From Trametes villosa (taxonomy: Eukaryota; Basidiomycota; Agaricomycetes; Polyporales; Polyporaceae), in the NCBI GenBank assembly GCA_002964805.2, contig PUDQ02000058.1, forward strand, positions 186,001 to 250,000: 64,000 bases of DNA, given 5' to 3'. A model generated the notes under the pieces. It was not told the DNA's origin. It saw only the letters and a list, made by a program, of their open reading frames with translations, and ran no database searches. Shown in pieces: positions 21,677 to 34,730 of this stretch. Position numbers and translations under genes: made by a program. Numbering within the stretch: position 1 is the stretch's first letter; every line of letters starts with the position of its first letter.

Positions 21677-24600
21677 CGTTCTTCGACCGAGACAGCCTGA
21701 GGGCGTCATCTCGCTGGCTGTACTATATGTTCCTCCATGGAAGGCACGCAGGTTCCTCGCAGCTATGTATACCGCTTCGATCGTAACAGGGGACTATCTT
21801 TGTCTATGTGGAAGGCGTGCTTGACCTGCACATGGTGAAATTGCACGGGTTGCGGATCGGCTCGCCAGCGACTTCGACATTGAAGCGAAGCCGCTATGTC
21901 ATAGCCAGCGCACGGTGCGTGGTCAACTTCTCAAGGACGTGGAACGCCATGCACGAGGACTAGCCACATGCCGACCGTCGAAACGCATGCAACGACACAG
22001 AATCCAGTCATCCCGGGCGTTGAGCGGCTCGGTCTCAGCCCTAATTTACCGCTCCGATGGGGCCTGCAGCCGACGACGACAGCACGAGCGAGGGTGCTCG
22101 CACGCATCGCCGCGGCGAACGACGGGCTTACCGACTGCTTTCCAGAGCCTCTCCTCCATCAGGTCCCACTCGGTGTACCCGACTGCCCCGGGATGCCCCT
22201 GCGCATACCGCCCTGGTACACCACGGCAGCTCTTCCGACCCCGCCTGCGGCTCTTGTGCGCACAGCTGCGACCCGACCTACGCATGGCTGGGCACGTGGG
22301 TGGGTACATCTTTGGTGCGGGACTCGTGCACGGTCCTTGTTCCCTCTTTGCTCAGCCGACCTGCAGGCTCCCTGGCCCGCCGGCGCGAGCGCGCGCGCGC
22401 ATCTCGTCGGTTCACTTCCTTGACGATGGCTTGCACACGCCCTTCATCCGGGCGCCAGCCCGCCAATTTGCAACCCCCTCGAGCCGAACAACTCTGGCAT
22501 TGATCTTCGCACTCCTGCTTCGAGATCACGCGTCCTTTCATCTCGGATCTTGTGGAGGCTGCAGTCCCACCTGCGTGGGTGCGACCTGATCTGCTCGATA
22601 ACAGTGCCCCGGCGTACGTCGCTCGAGGTTCGTGCGTCCACATCGATAATTTAATATCTCTAAACGCCCCCACGATCAGTACCCGTCTCGGCGCAGCTTC
22701 GGGCAGCGGAATGGAACCCCGGGCGCGAAGGCTTCGCAGGGTGCAACGACAATGGCGGTGGGCCTGTGGCATCCGCTGGCCTGCAGGCTCCCGCCTCATC
22801 ACATCGTCCGACCGACTGCGCTGCACGGCGGGAGGCGTGTTTCAGCGCGAGTGCCGACGCGGGAGGGGGCGCTTCTGTGGCATCGACGAGGCTAGAACTC
22901 GCGTTCCGACACGAAGCCGTCGGTGCGTTCTCAACCATCCTCTTATGCCCGCATTCGAGGGTGCCACCGGCGGAGAAAGCGTACCCACACAAGGGCGGCA
23001 TCGCTGTCATCGACGCGGGAGAAGGCGCGCTGCGCACCGCTCGCTGCTCCGAGGACGAGCGCACCGCGCCGTCGCCCCGCTGCAGCAGCAGCCGACCCCG
23101 GGCTGCCCGCCGCTCCGCTGCCCGCCCGATCAGCTCTGCTCTGGCCTTTCGCCCCCGGCCTCCTACCGCTTTCCGTCGTTCTCGAGCAGGCCCTCCCGCT
23201 CGTGCGGGGCGGCCGGTGCGAGCACGGCGCGCGAGCGGGCCTGTTCTGGACCGCTGCGCCTTCGCGTTCTAGATCGGGGGAGTGCATCGCATGCCGGGGC
23301 GTCTCGTCTGGGAGGGGTGTGCGGTGCGACCGATGCATGATCCTGGGTGAGAAGGTACCTCAATCCCGGAAGGTTCGTGCACCAGCCGCCAGCCGCCGCG
23401 CCGGTGACAGATCCAGTGCCCGGAAAAAAATCGCGCGCTCGCCGCCCAGGCTGCCGGGCCCTCCTTGCGCCTCCAGCTGCCCGTTGCGATTTAGTGCGAG
23501 TGCGGGAGCGGAATCGGGGGCGGGCGCACGCTCCCAGCTGCACGCTCGGCGCGTCCCCTCTGCAGGCTCGGGCCTGCCCTCGACGCCCGCGGGACGCGTC
23601 CAATCTTGCCCGATTCGAGGCCGTGGCTGCGCCTGCGCCCCGGCGCGGGCCTGCCGTGCGTTCCCGTCGCGAAAGCGCGAGCCTCGAGGGCGGTGACGGC
23701 ACGTCTCGCCGAGGTCAGCGATATGAAGAGCTGCTCGAGCCCGGCGAACGTTCTGATCTCCCGCCCGCGCGGCCGCGGCGGCGCATGCGAAAACGCGAGC
23801 CCGGCCGGTGCGCGGGTGATGTCACGAACACAAGGCGTCCCCGGCGGGCAGGCGCATTGCGCATTCAGTCGACCCTGCGCTTCGCGCGGGGGCTTGCGCG
23901 GTGCGTCCCGGGGCCACGCGCACGCGAGCGCCTCCGAGTCACGGCCCTCGAGCTGGGCAGCCCTGCCAGGGAGCGTGCGAGGGTGGTGCGTTTCAGGCGA
24001 TGGCGAAGGCGAAGGCGGACGAGCGTCGCCAACTCAAAGTGAAGGCTTCGAGACGCTAGAGGCACGTATATACGGCAATCCTCAGGCCATCCGCGCTGGA
24101 AGGCGATTTTTGCCGGATGGAGCAGGGGCGAGACGAGCCCATCACGAAATAAAGGCGAACTTTGTGCAGAGGCGGGCGCCTGCCGAGGGGCCCTTGTCCC
24201 AGTTGCGGACAAGGCCGTCGATCCCGATGGGTGCGTCCGATTGCTGGACTTGTGTTTCCCAAGCAGTCTATATTTGATTAGGCCGTTCCTAGCAGCTGGA
24301 GTGCTGCTGCCCATTCGTCATCACGCCTGCCGCAACGGACGCAGGGCAGGCCGCCTCGAGTCGCAGGACGCACCCCAGTTCGACGTCGCCACGGAACGTG
24401 GGCATGGTCGTCGATGGAACAATCCCTATGAACCGCAAGCGGGCGCACGGCCGCGTCGACATGCGGCCGGGGCTCGCCTGCAGGCAGCACGCACCGTCAC
24501 GCACGGACGCAGACGCAGATGCGGACGCGGACGGGGCGTCGACGCGACCGCGCATTGTGCGGCCCGTTGCGCTGGCTGGACATTGTCTGCTCCAACGCGC

Positions 24601-26052
24601 AGGAGGGTGCGCGTTCTGCCGCGCCACGCTGCGAGCCCCCCGCGGCCGTGGGCGCGCCTGCGCTGGGCCGAGGCGCCGAGCGTTAGTGTGGTTTGTACCT
24701 GTGTGCTGTGCATGGGGCCGACCAAGCCATGCGCTTGTGGGCCTCCAGCCACGACGCGCCGTGGCGTTGTGCGGGTCCTGGCACGGACGCTGTCCGATGG
24801 CAGGGAAGCCGATCGCGCACGCAAGAAGGAACGGTAACTGCGCCCTGGGCGAGGCCAGCCAGCGACCTGCATGCGGCTCGCCGTTCATGCTGGGCAGTCG
24901 ACACCAGTGGCAGCAGGCGCTGTGCGAGGCCCGAGCGCCGCCGCACGCGTGCACTGCGACGTCGAGTCGGCTCGAGCCGTCGGAGGACGCATGGGAGGGC
25001 ATCAGAAAATGTTTCATTAAAGCCAGTGCACTTCTTTCGCCCACGAATTAGAACACGCGCGATGCAGTCCAGCCCGGGGGCGGACGCAGGCCGAGGGGGA
25101 GCGTGTGAGCGGGGGAGGGGAGAGGACGCATTGAGCGGCGACTTGGGGAAAAAGGAGGAGTGCGGGGCTCGGGCTCGGCTAGGAGGGAAAGCTGTATCCT
25201 GAACGGGAGAGCGCATGTCGTGCATCGCTTCTGGACGTTGTGTGGACCGTGATTGACGTCGAGTCTTGCGCGAATGCAGAACTCAATTGCCTCCCCCACT
25301 CCGGGCGCCGGCGCCGGCCTGCCTGAACGGGACTCATCAGCCGAGGATTGCACTCGTCCCTCGTGTTCTTTTCCCGGAACGCTGATGGCCTTCCCCTGCG
25401 CTCATCTAGCCGACGCCTCCCCGGGGCTGGTGCGCTTAAATAGTCAATAACGATATCCCAACCCCACCGCGCAGCCTCCGACTGGATGCGTCCGTCGTCG
25501 CCTTCGAATTCTGCGGCTAGCGACATCTAAACGAGAAAAGAACAGATGGCCACTGTCACCCTCGTGCGCATCTCCGCGGGCCGCCCTGATTCACCTTATG
25601 ATGACCGACGTGCTGGCAACTGCCACTGGTTTGCTGAGAGCGCAAGCAGTTGGCGTGCGATATGTATCTGCAGCGAGGCACGGCTAGTATATCCTTGTCG
25701 GAAGCTTATCAGGGGAGGTGAAATGTGGAAAAGGACAAGGTTAGGAGATTGCACGCTAATACGGGGGCCATCATATGACAGCCGTTTCGGACAGAGGGCT
25801 AACCAATTTGTGCCATGCTCCGACTCCGAGGCGTTGGCGCCCAAGCTGTCGCAGCCCTGAGCATCTTACGCTTCCCGACTTTCTCTTCACTTCATATAAA
25901 TCCGATGGGACCTACAAAGCCTCCGCGTCCGATCCCTCCCTCTGTCTGCGCCACTCATCCCCTCCCCCTCGTCGTCTGCCGCAGCGCCAAGCAGCCCTCC
26001 GCCACCGCGCCCCGCCGCGTTCTTGCACACCTTCCTAATCCGCACACCCCGA
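21677..26052. other. 4.4-kb GC-rich gene-poor tract upstream of Zn2Cys6 gene
   Basis: Overlapping ORFs exist on both strands in most frames, as expected from high GC, but none shows a recognisable domain, a sensible exon chain or consistent codon structure. The section 22,600-25,100 is the most GC-rich. Base composition becomes more AT-rich near 25,540-25,800, and there is a C-rich 5'-leader-like stretch at 25,930-26,030. It probably includes the long promoter and 5' UTR of the regulator, and possibly non-coding transcripts. No tRNA, TIR or LTR was identified by eye. Confidence 0.45.
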
Positions 26053-27679
26053 ATGTCGGCCCAGCCACGCCCGCCCCCCCAGGGCGCGTCCGAGGGCGAG
26101 TCCGACTCCGAGTACCTCAGCACACCCGTCGATCCGCCCGCCACCGTCCAGCCAAGCGTCGCAGAGTATGGTCCGCTCGGTGATTATTACTGCTCGCCCG
26201 CCTCTTTCCAGAGCGCCGGATACGCTGCGGTCGGACAGGCCGTGCCTCAATATCGATATAGTGACCCAAATCCCATCGAGACATCAGGACACGCGAACGC
26301 CCTCTTCGGGCAGTTATACTACGAGGTTCGTTTCATTGCATCTGTCATCCTAGGATTGATGATGAACCGCCAGAGTAGCCTGCTCTTCAGCCAGATGCCT
26401 GCGCGCGCGCCGGCCCCGATAGCGCAATGCCCGCCTACCACTGGATGGGCGCGGGCCAAGTGGTGCCCAGCCCCTCAAGCGACCGTTCGAGCTCCTCAGC
26501 CACCGACGGCCTTACACCTTCGCCGCGCGACGACTCTAGCCCTTCGCTAGCACCCGCCACCCAGGTAGGCGTCGCGCGCCTCAGATGCGCCCCGACATCC
26601 CTTCAGTATCCGGAGTACGACGGAGAACCAGGAGTCTACGGCGACATCGTCCCCAACGTGTCCTCGTACGCAATCGCGAGATCAAGACAACCCGATCTCG
26701 TCTGCAACACGGTGAGCGCCGACCCCCTCCTTCTCGCGCTGGACTGCCTTGCCGACGCGTTTTCCTACCAGAATGTGGGCTATTCGCTGGCTGGTAACCA
26801 GCGATCGCACCCTAGCCCCGATCATACTGTCCTCCCTGCGGCCGCCTCATTTCCCTCCTCGACGTACTTCGACGAGGGATACAGCGAGTCTCCGATATCG
26901 GACGACTCGCTGCACCACGATCCGTTCCTAAGCTCAGGTATGGTTGTGGCTCCCCACACGTGCTCTGATCGCGCGCTGACTGTGTCTGTTTGCCTTTAAG
27001 GTTGCACCGTCGAGCGCGCCTGTGGCTACGACGCGCCATCGCTGCCCTGCCCGCCGCATCTCGATGCGCACCTCCCGGCAGCGCACATGCCGATTAGGCA
27101 CAGCGTGCGCTTCTACCAGCCGCCGTCTTGCCCGTACTCGTACCCGCTCCTCGACGGCTCCGTCGACGACCCTGGATACGCCTCGGGCGCGCTCTACCCG
27201 CACTCGGCCATCCACGCGCCACGGCCCCAGCAACTGCATGGGCTCCACAGCATCCACGGGGGCCCTTGCTCCGCGGACGACGTGCGCGCGCTCATGCCCG
27301 CACACCAGGTGCTGTCGATCCCAAACGGGCCGATGCAACCCATCCCCCGCCCGTCCTCGTTGATCGAGGACAACCCGAAGAAGCCGCTCACACTCGCCTG
27401 CTTCTTCTGCCGCAAGCGCAAGATCGCTTGCCAGAGCCCGCCGGCGAGCTCGCCCGACCGCACCTGCAAGTGAGTACCTGTCCCGCGCTGCTTCTCACAG
27501 CTCCACTCCACGTTTATTTTGCCGAGGCTGACCGCGCGCCTTCTCGTCTCTGCAGCCAATGCGCGAAGCGCAAGCTCAAGTGCGTGTACCCGGCGACGTC
27601 GCGCCGCGGGATCCGCCCGCGCGTGTACGACCTGCAGGACGACCACCTCCCGCGCCCCTCCGCGCCGCTCGCGCTGTGA
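26053..27679 (+). CDS. Zn(II)2Cys6 transcription factor with C-terminal zinc cluster
   Basis: Probable nuclear DNA-binding regulator. The chosen ATG gives MSAQPRPPPQGASEGESDSE. The N-terminal two thirds are Ser/Pro/Tyr-rich and low complexity, over several exons (for example YPEYDGEPGVYGDIVPNVSS, and HMPIRHSVRFYQPPSCPYSY near 27088-27146). The zinc cluster is at the extreme C-terminus: KPLTLACFFCRKRKIAC, then 11 residues, then CNQCAKRKLKC (CX2CX6CX11CX2CX6C). It is followed by VYPATSRRGIRPRVYDLQDD and ends APLAL. An intron with GTGAGT after 27470 splits the cluster, and the join AA/C restores Asn-Gln-Cys. The C-terminal position is atypical of ascomycete factors but, from general recollection, known in basidiomycetes. 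No fungal_trans domain is visible. Targets are unknown. Confidence 0.8.
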
Positions 27680-29575
27680 CGCGCCCGGACTGCCCGCTTG
27701 GTGCGCCTGCTTACTGACGTTCCCATTGCCCTGTTGGGTCCGAGCCTCGCCGGACTCCTGGCTCCCCTTCTCGCATCTGACTTTGCCGCCCTCGCCCCGC
27801 CCTCCCCACGCTCGCTATCCTCACTGCGGGCGGCGCTCCTGTGCATCTCTGCCCGGCTCGTCGCCGCGTCTGTTATGTGCTACTCCCCGCTGCTGGATTT
27901 ACCGCCGCCAGACCTTACGCCCTGTTGTTGTCCCCTTGCAATGCTTTGTTGTGTGTGTGTTGACCACCGTCCTAGATTATGCACATTTTACTGTACCACG
28001 CTAATCCTTCCCACCCCTTCCCCTTCTCTACCTACCTCCCCATCCCCCATACAGACTCGCCACAGACTCGGACCACCCCACCCAGGTAGTGCTACGTTAT
28101 CAAGGGACTCGGACGCTGCGCCGCCGTCGGCTTTCGCTCATTCATGTACTCTAGCGCGCCCTGCCGCTCATTCACTGCATGCCCCCATGGACTTACCCAC
28201 CTACCGCGTCCCACCGACGCCAAAAATTCTATGCGCACTCATTGCCTACGTATACGGCACGCCGCCGGCATCCGAGCTGTTCCCATTCAACTTGGTTGCG
28301 ATATCCTCCGAGCGCCGTGCGTCATCGCCGCGTTGCATTGACACTGGACGTATACGTACTGCGTCGTGCGCTCTCAGGCTACTCACCGCCTGCCTCGAGG
28401 CCTCCGGCAGGTCGCGCAGTCCTGATACGATACAGTCGCGTATATCGTATAGCATCGGGCGAAGGCCTGTGCGAGCCGGATACGGATAGCTCCTGGCTAC
28501 TAGCTCGCTACGTAAACGCAGGCAGGGTCTCCGGGGCGAGCGGCCTGCAGGAGGGCAGCGCAGCGGGGCACCCAAGAGGTACCCACGGCAGACGTCAGAC
28601 GGCCAGAGGGCGTGACAGCTCGTAGCGGACGCGAATTCAGGCATCCTGGGCCCGGGAAGGCGCACTGGGCGGTTGCCACCACTATTGCAGCCGAGCGTCC
28701 GCGCACGCTGCGCCCAAGGTTAGCGCAAACTTGGAAGAGCGTGCGGCGGTGCGGCAACGTCCCGACGACGTCCCGAGTGGATCTGCGCACCCAGGGGGCC
28801 CGCGAGTACCCGTGCGGCGCGATCGGGCGAACGTCGGCGTCGAACGTCGCCTTCCCGGACGGGCGGGGAAGCAGTCGCGGCCATGCACGCACGCACGCAC
28901 GTCCAACCTCTTACGGGAGGGCCCCCTCGAGCCCCGCGCGTCTGATCGCTCGGGAGAAGCCGCGTAGCTAGCGTTGCACTTGCCCGGTGCGGACGCGAGC
29001 ACGATCGGCGCGCTGCGAGGCCTGGTGGGGTCAGTGGAGGGTGGGACGCCCGCGCGCGCCGCGGGGAAGAGACAATGTGTTCCCACCGCGCGCGGAACGA
29101 GGCGACGCGGCGGACATCTCGGGGCGGACGGGGGGTGCGTCGGAACATGCGCCTGCACTTTGTGCGGGGATATGGACGAGCCTGCTGACGGTATGACGCG
29201 CGCTGGGGGGACATGCAGCGCTGGGCACACACGGACCCTCGGGCGCGACGTGGGCGGCCGGGTGCCGATGCAGAGAGGGAAGAGAGCGAGGATGCCAAGG
29301 AGGCTAGTGGTTGACACCGACGTCAGACGCAGGCGCGCGAGGCGACGCAGAACGCGAAGACGAGAGAAAGAGGCAAAGGCAGCCCAGTCCGTAATTTGTC
29401 CGCGGCGGTCGCACCTGTCTAACACACACACATGGCGACACTGCGCACAGGCAGGCCGACGTACAGGTAGGTAGTGTAGGAGAGAGAGAATCCATGTCCG
29501 GCCGCACTCCGCCCTCTAGCTAGCTGAGTCGCGAGAAACGCCTATCGTACCGTCCCATATCTCACAAGATAATCA
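27680..29575. other. 1.9-kb convergent gene-poor region
   Basis: Downstream of the Zn2Cys6 gene and downstream of the NIPA gene. 27,700-28,100 is pyrimidine-rich with a GT run near 27950 and probably contains the regulator's 3' UTR. 28,600-29,350 is GC-rich like the 22-25 kb tract. Microsatellites occur: (GCAC)n near 28883-28899 and (AC)n near 29420-29432. No ORF here has a recognised domain. Confidence 0.45.
28883..28899. repeat. (GCAC)n microsatellite
   Basis: Four tandem tetranucleotide units in the gene-poor region; no associated gene. Confidence 0.7.
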
Positions 29576-32370
29576 TCACAGCAGGTCCGCCTGCTCGCGC
29601 CTGTGCCCCGCGTTGCCAGAACTAGGAACCAGCCTAATCCCGCCCCCGGGCAGCCCGAGCTCCGCGTCGGCGTCGCCCCCCGCCGAGAGGTCCGCCGAGC
29701 TCGTGCTGTCGTTCGACGGCCGATGCCACAGGCTCTCGCTCTCCTCCCGGTCCTCGTCGCGCTCGCCGCGCGGATAGTGCCGTGCAGGCGAGTTGTTGTG
29801 GCTGTTGCGGCCAAAGAGCCGCAGGCGGGACGAGGGCGACATCTGCGCCCCCGCGGGGCTCCGTTCGCGCTCGCGTGCGCCGTACGAGGGCGACGAGGTG
29901 CTGTTTGACGGGAAGGAGGAGAGCGTGCTTGTCGACGGCAGGCCCTCGTACGGGTTCCGCACCGGCGGGTGGTGGAAGACGTCGCCGCGGCCGCTCAGCA
30001 CGGGCGGTGCGGTCATCGGGGTGGGTGCGCCGCTCGACACGTCCTCAACGGAGTCGAGGGCGGGGAGCGTGAGCGTGAGGACCTGGTCGTCGCCCGACTT
30101 GCCGTCAAGCTGCCCGTCGTTAGCCCCGACGACCGCGACCGATGACCATGTTTCGCTACTGACCGAGGCGTACTTCACGCTCCCGCCCGCGCCGCCGTGC
30201 AGCGCGTCCCGCCGCTCGTGCGTCGCCGTGTCGTCGCCCTGCCCGGGCAGCGGGTACGAGTGCACGACGTCCTGGCTCCCGAACTTGATCGTCTGCTTGC
30301 GCTGGCTGAACGGCGAGCCGAGCACCGACGGTCGGCTCGCCATCGATATCCGCTCCGAGCCCGCGTCGGCGCCGTAGACTTCCGGCGTGGCCGGCATCGG
30401 GTTGTCGAACAGCTGGTGCCGCTTGACGTTCCCGAGAGGGTCGCCGCGGTGGCCGGGGAGGGGTGGTGGTTGAGAGCTGTACCGCGAGTGGATGGAGCTG
30501 GACATGCTCATGCGCCGAGCGCTGCGGGCCCGGATGATGCTGCCCATCGTTCCGAAGCTGCCGCGCAGGGCGTCCATGCCGGGGTCTTCTACAGCCGCAA
30601 GGCTCTTCTCGTCGTACCCTTCGGTGTTGCTCTTCGCGGCCTGCAGGAGTAGGGTAGACCGCCTGTCGAGGGTCTTGATTTGTGTAGGGTCGATCTTGGA
30701 CAGTTGGAGTATGGTGATGCCGACGCAGATGACCAAGAAGCCCATTACAAGGGTGATGATCTGTATCACCGGTGCCTTCAGGCCCTGGAAGAGCACGATG
30801 GTTGTTACCATCGAGAAGAACGTGACTGCGGCGAATGTATCAGCGACCGGTGGATAGCACGACGGGAGAACACCCTTACAGATCACGTAGTATGTTGGGG
30901 TAACTGCACGCAGGTCAGCCGCTTGATCATGGTATCCGAGGAAACAGAGTACGAACCCATTGCTAGTGGAAAGTTAAGAATGTCAGTCGAGTCTCTCTCT
31001 GCGGTGTAGAAGGGCACCCACCAGTGTTGAATAGCGCCAGCGCCACGTTGAGGTAGTATACTTCCGTGACTGAGAGGAAGGGGTTGAGAACGCTGAAAGT
31101 AGAGGTGCGTAGTCGTGCTCACTTAGTGTTACAGCAATGAATACGATGAGGAAGTAAATAAACCAGTGCTTGAACTGTAGACAACGAGTAGCGGTTAGTC
31201 ACCGATTATTTCGTGGTCAGAGAAGCGAGCTGACCTGGTTGTCGCCCCTGGCCGTGGTTACAATTGCAGAGCCAAGGCCAGTGGTAACGCTGACGCTAAG
31301 TCCGCCGATCATACTGCACACCATGATGTACCACAGCATGCTCTTCGTCCCGTATCTACAATGAGCCGTCAGTACGGGCCTTCCACGCTTTCCAATCTTA
31401 CTCACCTTGGTGCAAACCAGAATATGATGGTCAGGGCGGCGGCGATGAGGATAGAACCGTAGACCAAGAATCCGGGTGCCAGGAAGAGCTTTTGGAATTC
31501 AAGAATTTGGCCGATGGACTCTTCTTGGGGACCTGCGTTACGTTCCATGAGTGGGGCAGCACTCATACCACTTGCATAGCAGCCTACCATTCAGTGCGAT
31601 AATGACCGAGCCAAGCTACAGCAACGGGCCAGCTCAGTACGGCAACGTACCCATAACGGCAAGAACACATACTATGCATAGTCCGCAACCAAGCCATCCG
31701 AAAAAGCTGAGTTGCTCCTTGAGGAAGATTGAGGACAGGATTGCACATATAACCACCGAGAGTGCGCCCATAGGTGTCTGTGAATGGTTGATTGATGGCT
31801 GCACCGCATGCGGACATATTCACGCGCAGCACGTACGACGACGATAGCCTCGACGAACGCATAGGCTACGGCGCAGTCAGGACAAGCGAGCTAAATGGAT
31901 CGGACGTATTACGCACCGGCAAAGTTGCATAACTCGCCCATGATCATCACTGGGGCCCTGGTCAGTACGCAGCTCGCCAAGGACCGTGACGCCACTACGG
32001 GGACCCACTTGTCATGCCTATCCACCATAATGGCTGCGCGAGCATAAGCGAGATGGTTCTCCGCGAGAGCATTAAAGGCACGCACCGACTTGAGATATGC
32101 AACACCCTCTCCTGCCACCAAGCCTTTCTGCGAGCGCAGAAGGCCCTTCTTCTTGAACACGAAGCTGGACCCGATGAGAAGACCACTGGTTATGGCGAGG
32201 ATGATGCCGACAACCTAGGAGTGCTAGCATGAGATTAAGGTCGGGTTGCGGTACGGAAGTATCATTGCCTTGAGGTTTCCGGGGACGGAAAGCGAGCTTG
32301 AGGCTGCCGAGGCGGAAGCCGATGGAGCGGTTGAAGTGGTCGACGGAACCGCCGATGTGGTTGAGGACAT
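29576..32370 (-). CDS. NIPA-family magnesium transporter
   Basis: Predicted polytopic Mg2+ transporter (DUF803/NIPA family). The start at 32370 gives a Ser/Ala/Thr-rich N-terminus. The first TM precedes GSSFVFKKKGLLRSQKG, then come EGVAYLKS, LWWIGMT and MIMGELCNFA. Later exons give YAFVEAIVV, TPMGALSVVICAILSSIF, LKEQLSFFGWLGCGLCIV, GSILIAAALTIIFWFAPRYG, MLWYIMVCSMIGGLSVSVTT, TPTYYVICKG and VTFFSMVTTIVLFQGLKAPV; the last TM ends near VICVGITILQLSK. This gives nine or so TM segments. A cytosolic Ser-rich tail of about 300 residues follows (29576-30680) and ends NAGHRREQADLL. The core signatures GELCNFAAYAF-like, TPLGALSV-like and KEKL-like are NIPA hallmarks. About ten introns. Location (plasma or endosomal membrane) is not decidable from sequence. 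Confidence 0.88.
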
Positions 32371-34730
32371 GATCGTGAGCTAGCGGGTCGTAACAGCGTG
32401 TTCCAGGGCGGTAGAGAAAGAGGGAGACCGGGCGGGCGTGGAGAGGGAAAACAGCAGGAGACAAGACGAGTGCGCTTGGCTTGTGGCCTTCGCAGTCGAG
32501 AGGAGGTCCACCGTCGGCTGCCCCACAAGGCACCTCATACGCATTACGCCGGTGGCACCCCCTATATGGAAGTGCACAGCCGGCCGCCCGCTGCGCACCG
32601 CCGGAACCGTTCACTCGTAGCCGGTCCCCGCGCCGAGTATGGGAACTCGCCGGCGGGGAGTTGCCTTGAATGGGACCGCCATCACTCCACGCCGGGGTCT
32701 GGCGGGGGCTGGTCCGGGTATATGGATGGCAGAGTGCCGGTGCGTCGCTCGTCCATGATCGACTGCTTCTCGAACGTGTCGCGAGGTGCAATCTCTCTGG
32801 CAGTCGTTGCTACGTGTCGACTGTAACTTGGCTGCTATCGCATCTCCCCACCGACCGCACTCTGCCTGCAGCTCTCGAACAGATCTAGGCTCGGAACTCT
32901 CCCTGTTACTGGTGGTACGACCGTCTACCTCCCCTCTCCCGCGCTGTTGGCCTCCACATATCAGATAGCATGCTGCCTGTCAGTATCCTGCGTGCCATCA
33001 CGAAACACCCTCGGCGATCCCCACACACTGCATGTACCATGCATTCATTCACTGCAGGGAATCCCGCACTACCTCTGTGGATGATCGACATCCTCGCTCG
33101 GCGACGCGTCGTTCTGGGGCAGTAACGCCATGCCAACGACCACGTCCATGGTCGTGCTTTCGCGACCTTCGAGCTCTAAACCAATGTTGTCCAACTGCGG
33201 TACTTACGAATACACCAACTTCGGCCGTACCCTCGGGGCGCGCATAGCATGGTCATCGTGTCCAGTCAAAAGCTCAGAGCGTTCCGTTCCCTGCGGCCCA
33301 TCGCCAGTTTCACCACTGCATGTGGAAGACAGCATCGCCGATGTGTCTAGTTCATCTCAAGTCAGTATGCTTCGTATGTGTCAAACTCTACCGCGGATAG
33401 AACCCCCATGATGTGCGTCTGTTGCTTCGACTCGGGCGGAAGACGTTAACAATACGGCCAACAGATCCTACCGTGTCCCGCGCATCCGCTGATAACGCAC
33501 CTCTCTTGCTCGCACCGGAGGATATGACTAGAGGTGGGGCGTGTATAGCCGGGCATCCGAATGACGTCGGAAGGAGTTGCGGTAAGCCCGCCTGCGAAGC
33601 TGTCCGAGGATGCCCAGGAGCTTACAGCACTGCAAGTTGTGAACGACAGTACCATATATGTCCATGGTGGCGCTCTGGCGCAGACAACAGAAGCCGCTGC
33701 GTATGGCAGTTCCCGCCTCCCTTCTCCCCGCACTCTCTCACCCTTCGCAGCAGCCCATGCGCATCACTTTATCTCTAAGACTCTCGTAAACGCTGTCACT
33801 GGCGGGGCACTAGCGAGCTGCGCTTCTCCCAGCGGTGGTGTTCACTCTCCCACAGCGGGGCCTGCTGGGCGTGCGTAAGCGCTCGGTAGCCTGTGAACAC
33901 CCCGATGATGACAATATCATGGTGGATCGGACGTATGGCGTATCTCGCCATTCACAAGACCGCCACTCACCCGCCTGACTGCGCCTGGGGCCTCTCGTGG
34001 TCTTGGTCTCGGAGTGCGATAACACAAGAGGAGCTCCGAGGGAATTAGAGAACCAGAAGAATCGCCACGGGAGTCTCGGAAGACGTCCGCAGCACAAGCT
34101 CGGCGAGGATTGAGGGGCTATGCGGTGTCTTCGTCCGCACCGGGCGAGGCTGATCGACGTAACAGCGCTCAGCGGCCCGCCACTATTGGTCAACCGACAG
34201 GCTTCCGGCAGCCACCGGCTACACGCGCCCAACTCAAATGAACCCGGCCGCCCGCTGAGAATTGGATCTGAATGTGAGGGCGCAGTTGCTGGGTCACAGC
34301 ATCGTCGACCACGGCTCACCGATCTCTTCAGGAACGCCGACGGAGCGGGTCAGTCGTCATCCGCTGAGCCTACCGACACCGCCAATGACATGAGCGAAGT
34401 GGCGATATCCTCGAAGCGAGGTAAACTGTCAACAACTGCTGCGGGGCGTCTGGCCGCCCACGAAGCGCAGATTGCAGGGACACGCGGAGGCAACGAATCC
34501 GGTCGCATCCATTTGATGAAACGTTTCAGGCCGCGCCGCTCTCACCCCTTCACCGAGGACTGGCTTCCTGCCCGAGTTGGGTGCCACGCTCTCACCGGTC
34601 TCTCCGCGCGCAACACGCCCGCCGCAGGCGCAGCACATCCCCGCTCCCAGGCAGCGCTCGGGATATATACCCCCTGGGACAGAGAACCCCCCGGTGACTT
34701 GCTTCCAGCCTTCTTTCGTCGCACACCACA
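32371..34730. other. 2.4-kb divergent intergenic region
   Basis: Between the divergent starts of the NIPA gene and the DOMON-cytochrome b561 gene. Contains no ORF with a recognised domain and no clear repeat or RNA gene. A TATA-type element (TATATA at about 34664-34669) lies 62-67 bases before the DOMON gene's ATG. Confidence 0.5.
34664..34669 (+). promoter_or_regulatory. TATA box for DOMON-cytochrome b561 gene
   Basis: TATATA within GGATATATACCCC, about 62-67 bases upstream of the ATG at 34731. With transcription starting some 30 bases downstream, the 5' leader would be short. A clear TATA box suggests regulated rather than constitutive expression; this is inference. Confidence 0.6.

Noticed and set aside
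22552..25227. Several ORFs of 200-270 residues on both strands in the GC-rich tract
   Set aside because: They overlap each other in all frames, are Arg/Ala/Pro-rich, lack introns or domains, and are what random GC-rich DNA gives.
27698..28489. 263-residue plus-strand ORF downstream of the Zn2Cys6 gene
   Set aside because: Low-complexity Leu/Pro/Ser translation from pyrimidine-rich DNA, most likely 3' UTR and spacer.
28880..29440. Short tandem repeats considered as a CRISPR-like or satellite array
   Set aside because: They are simple microsatellites with no regular spacers, and the genome is eukaryotic.
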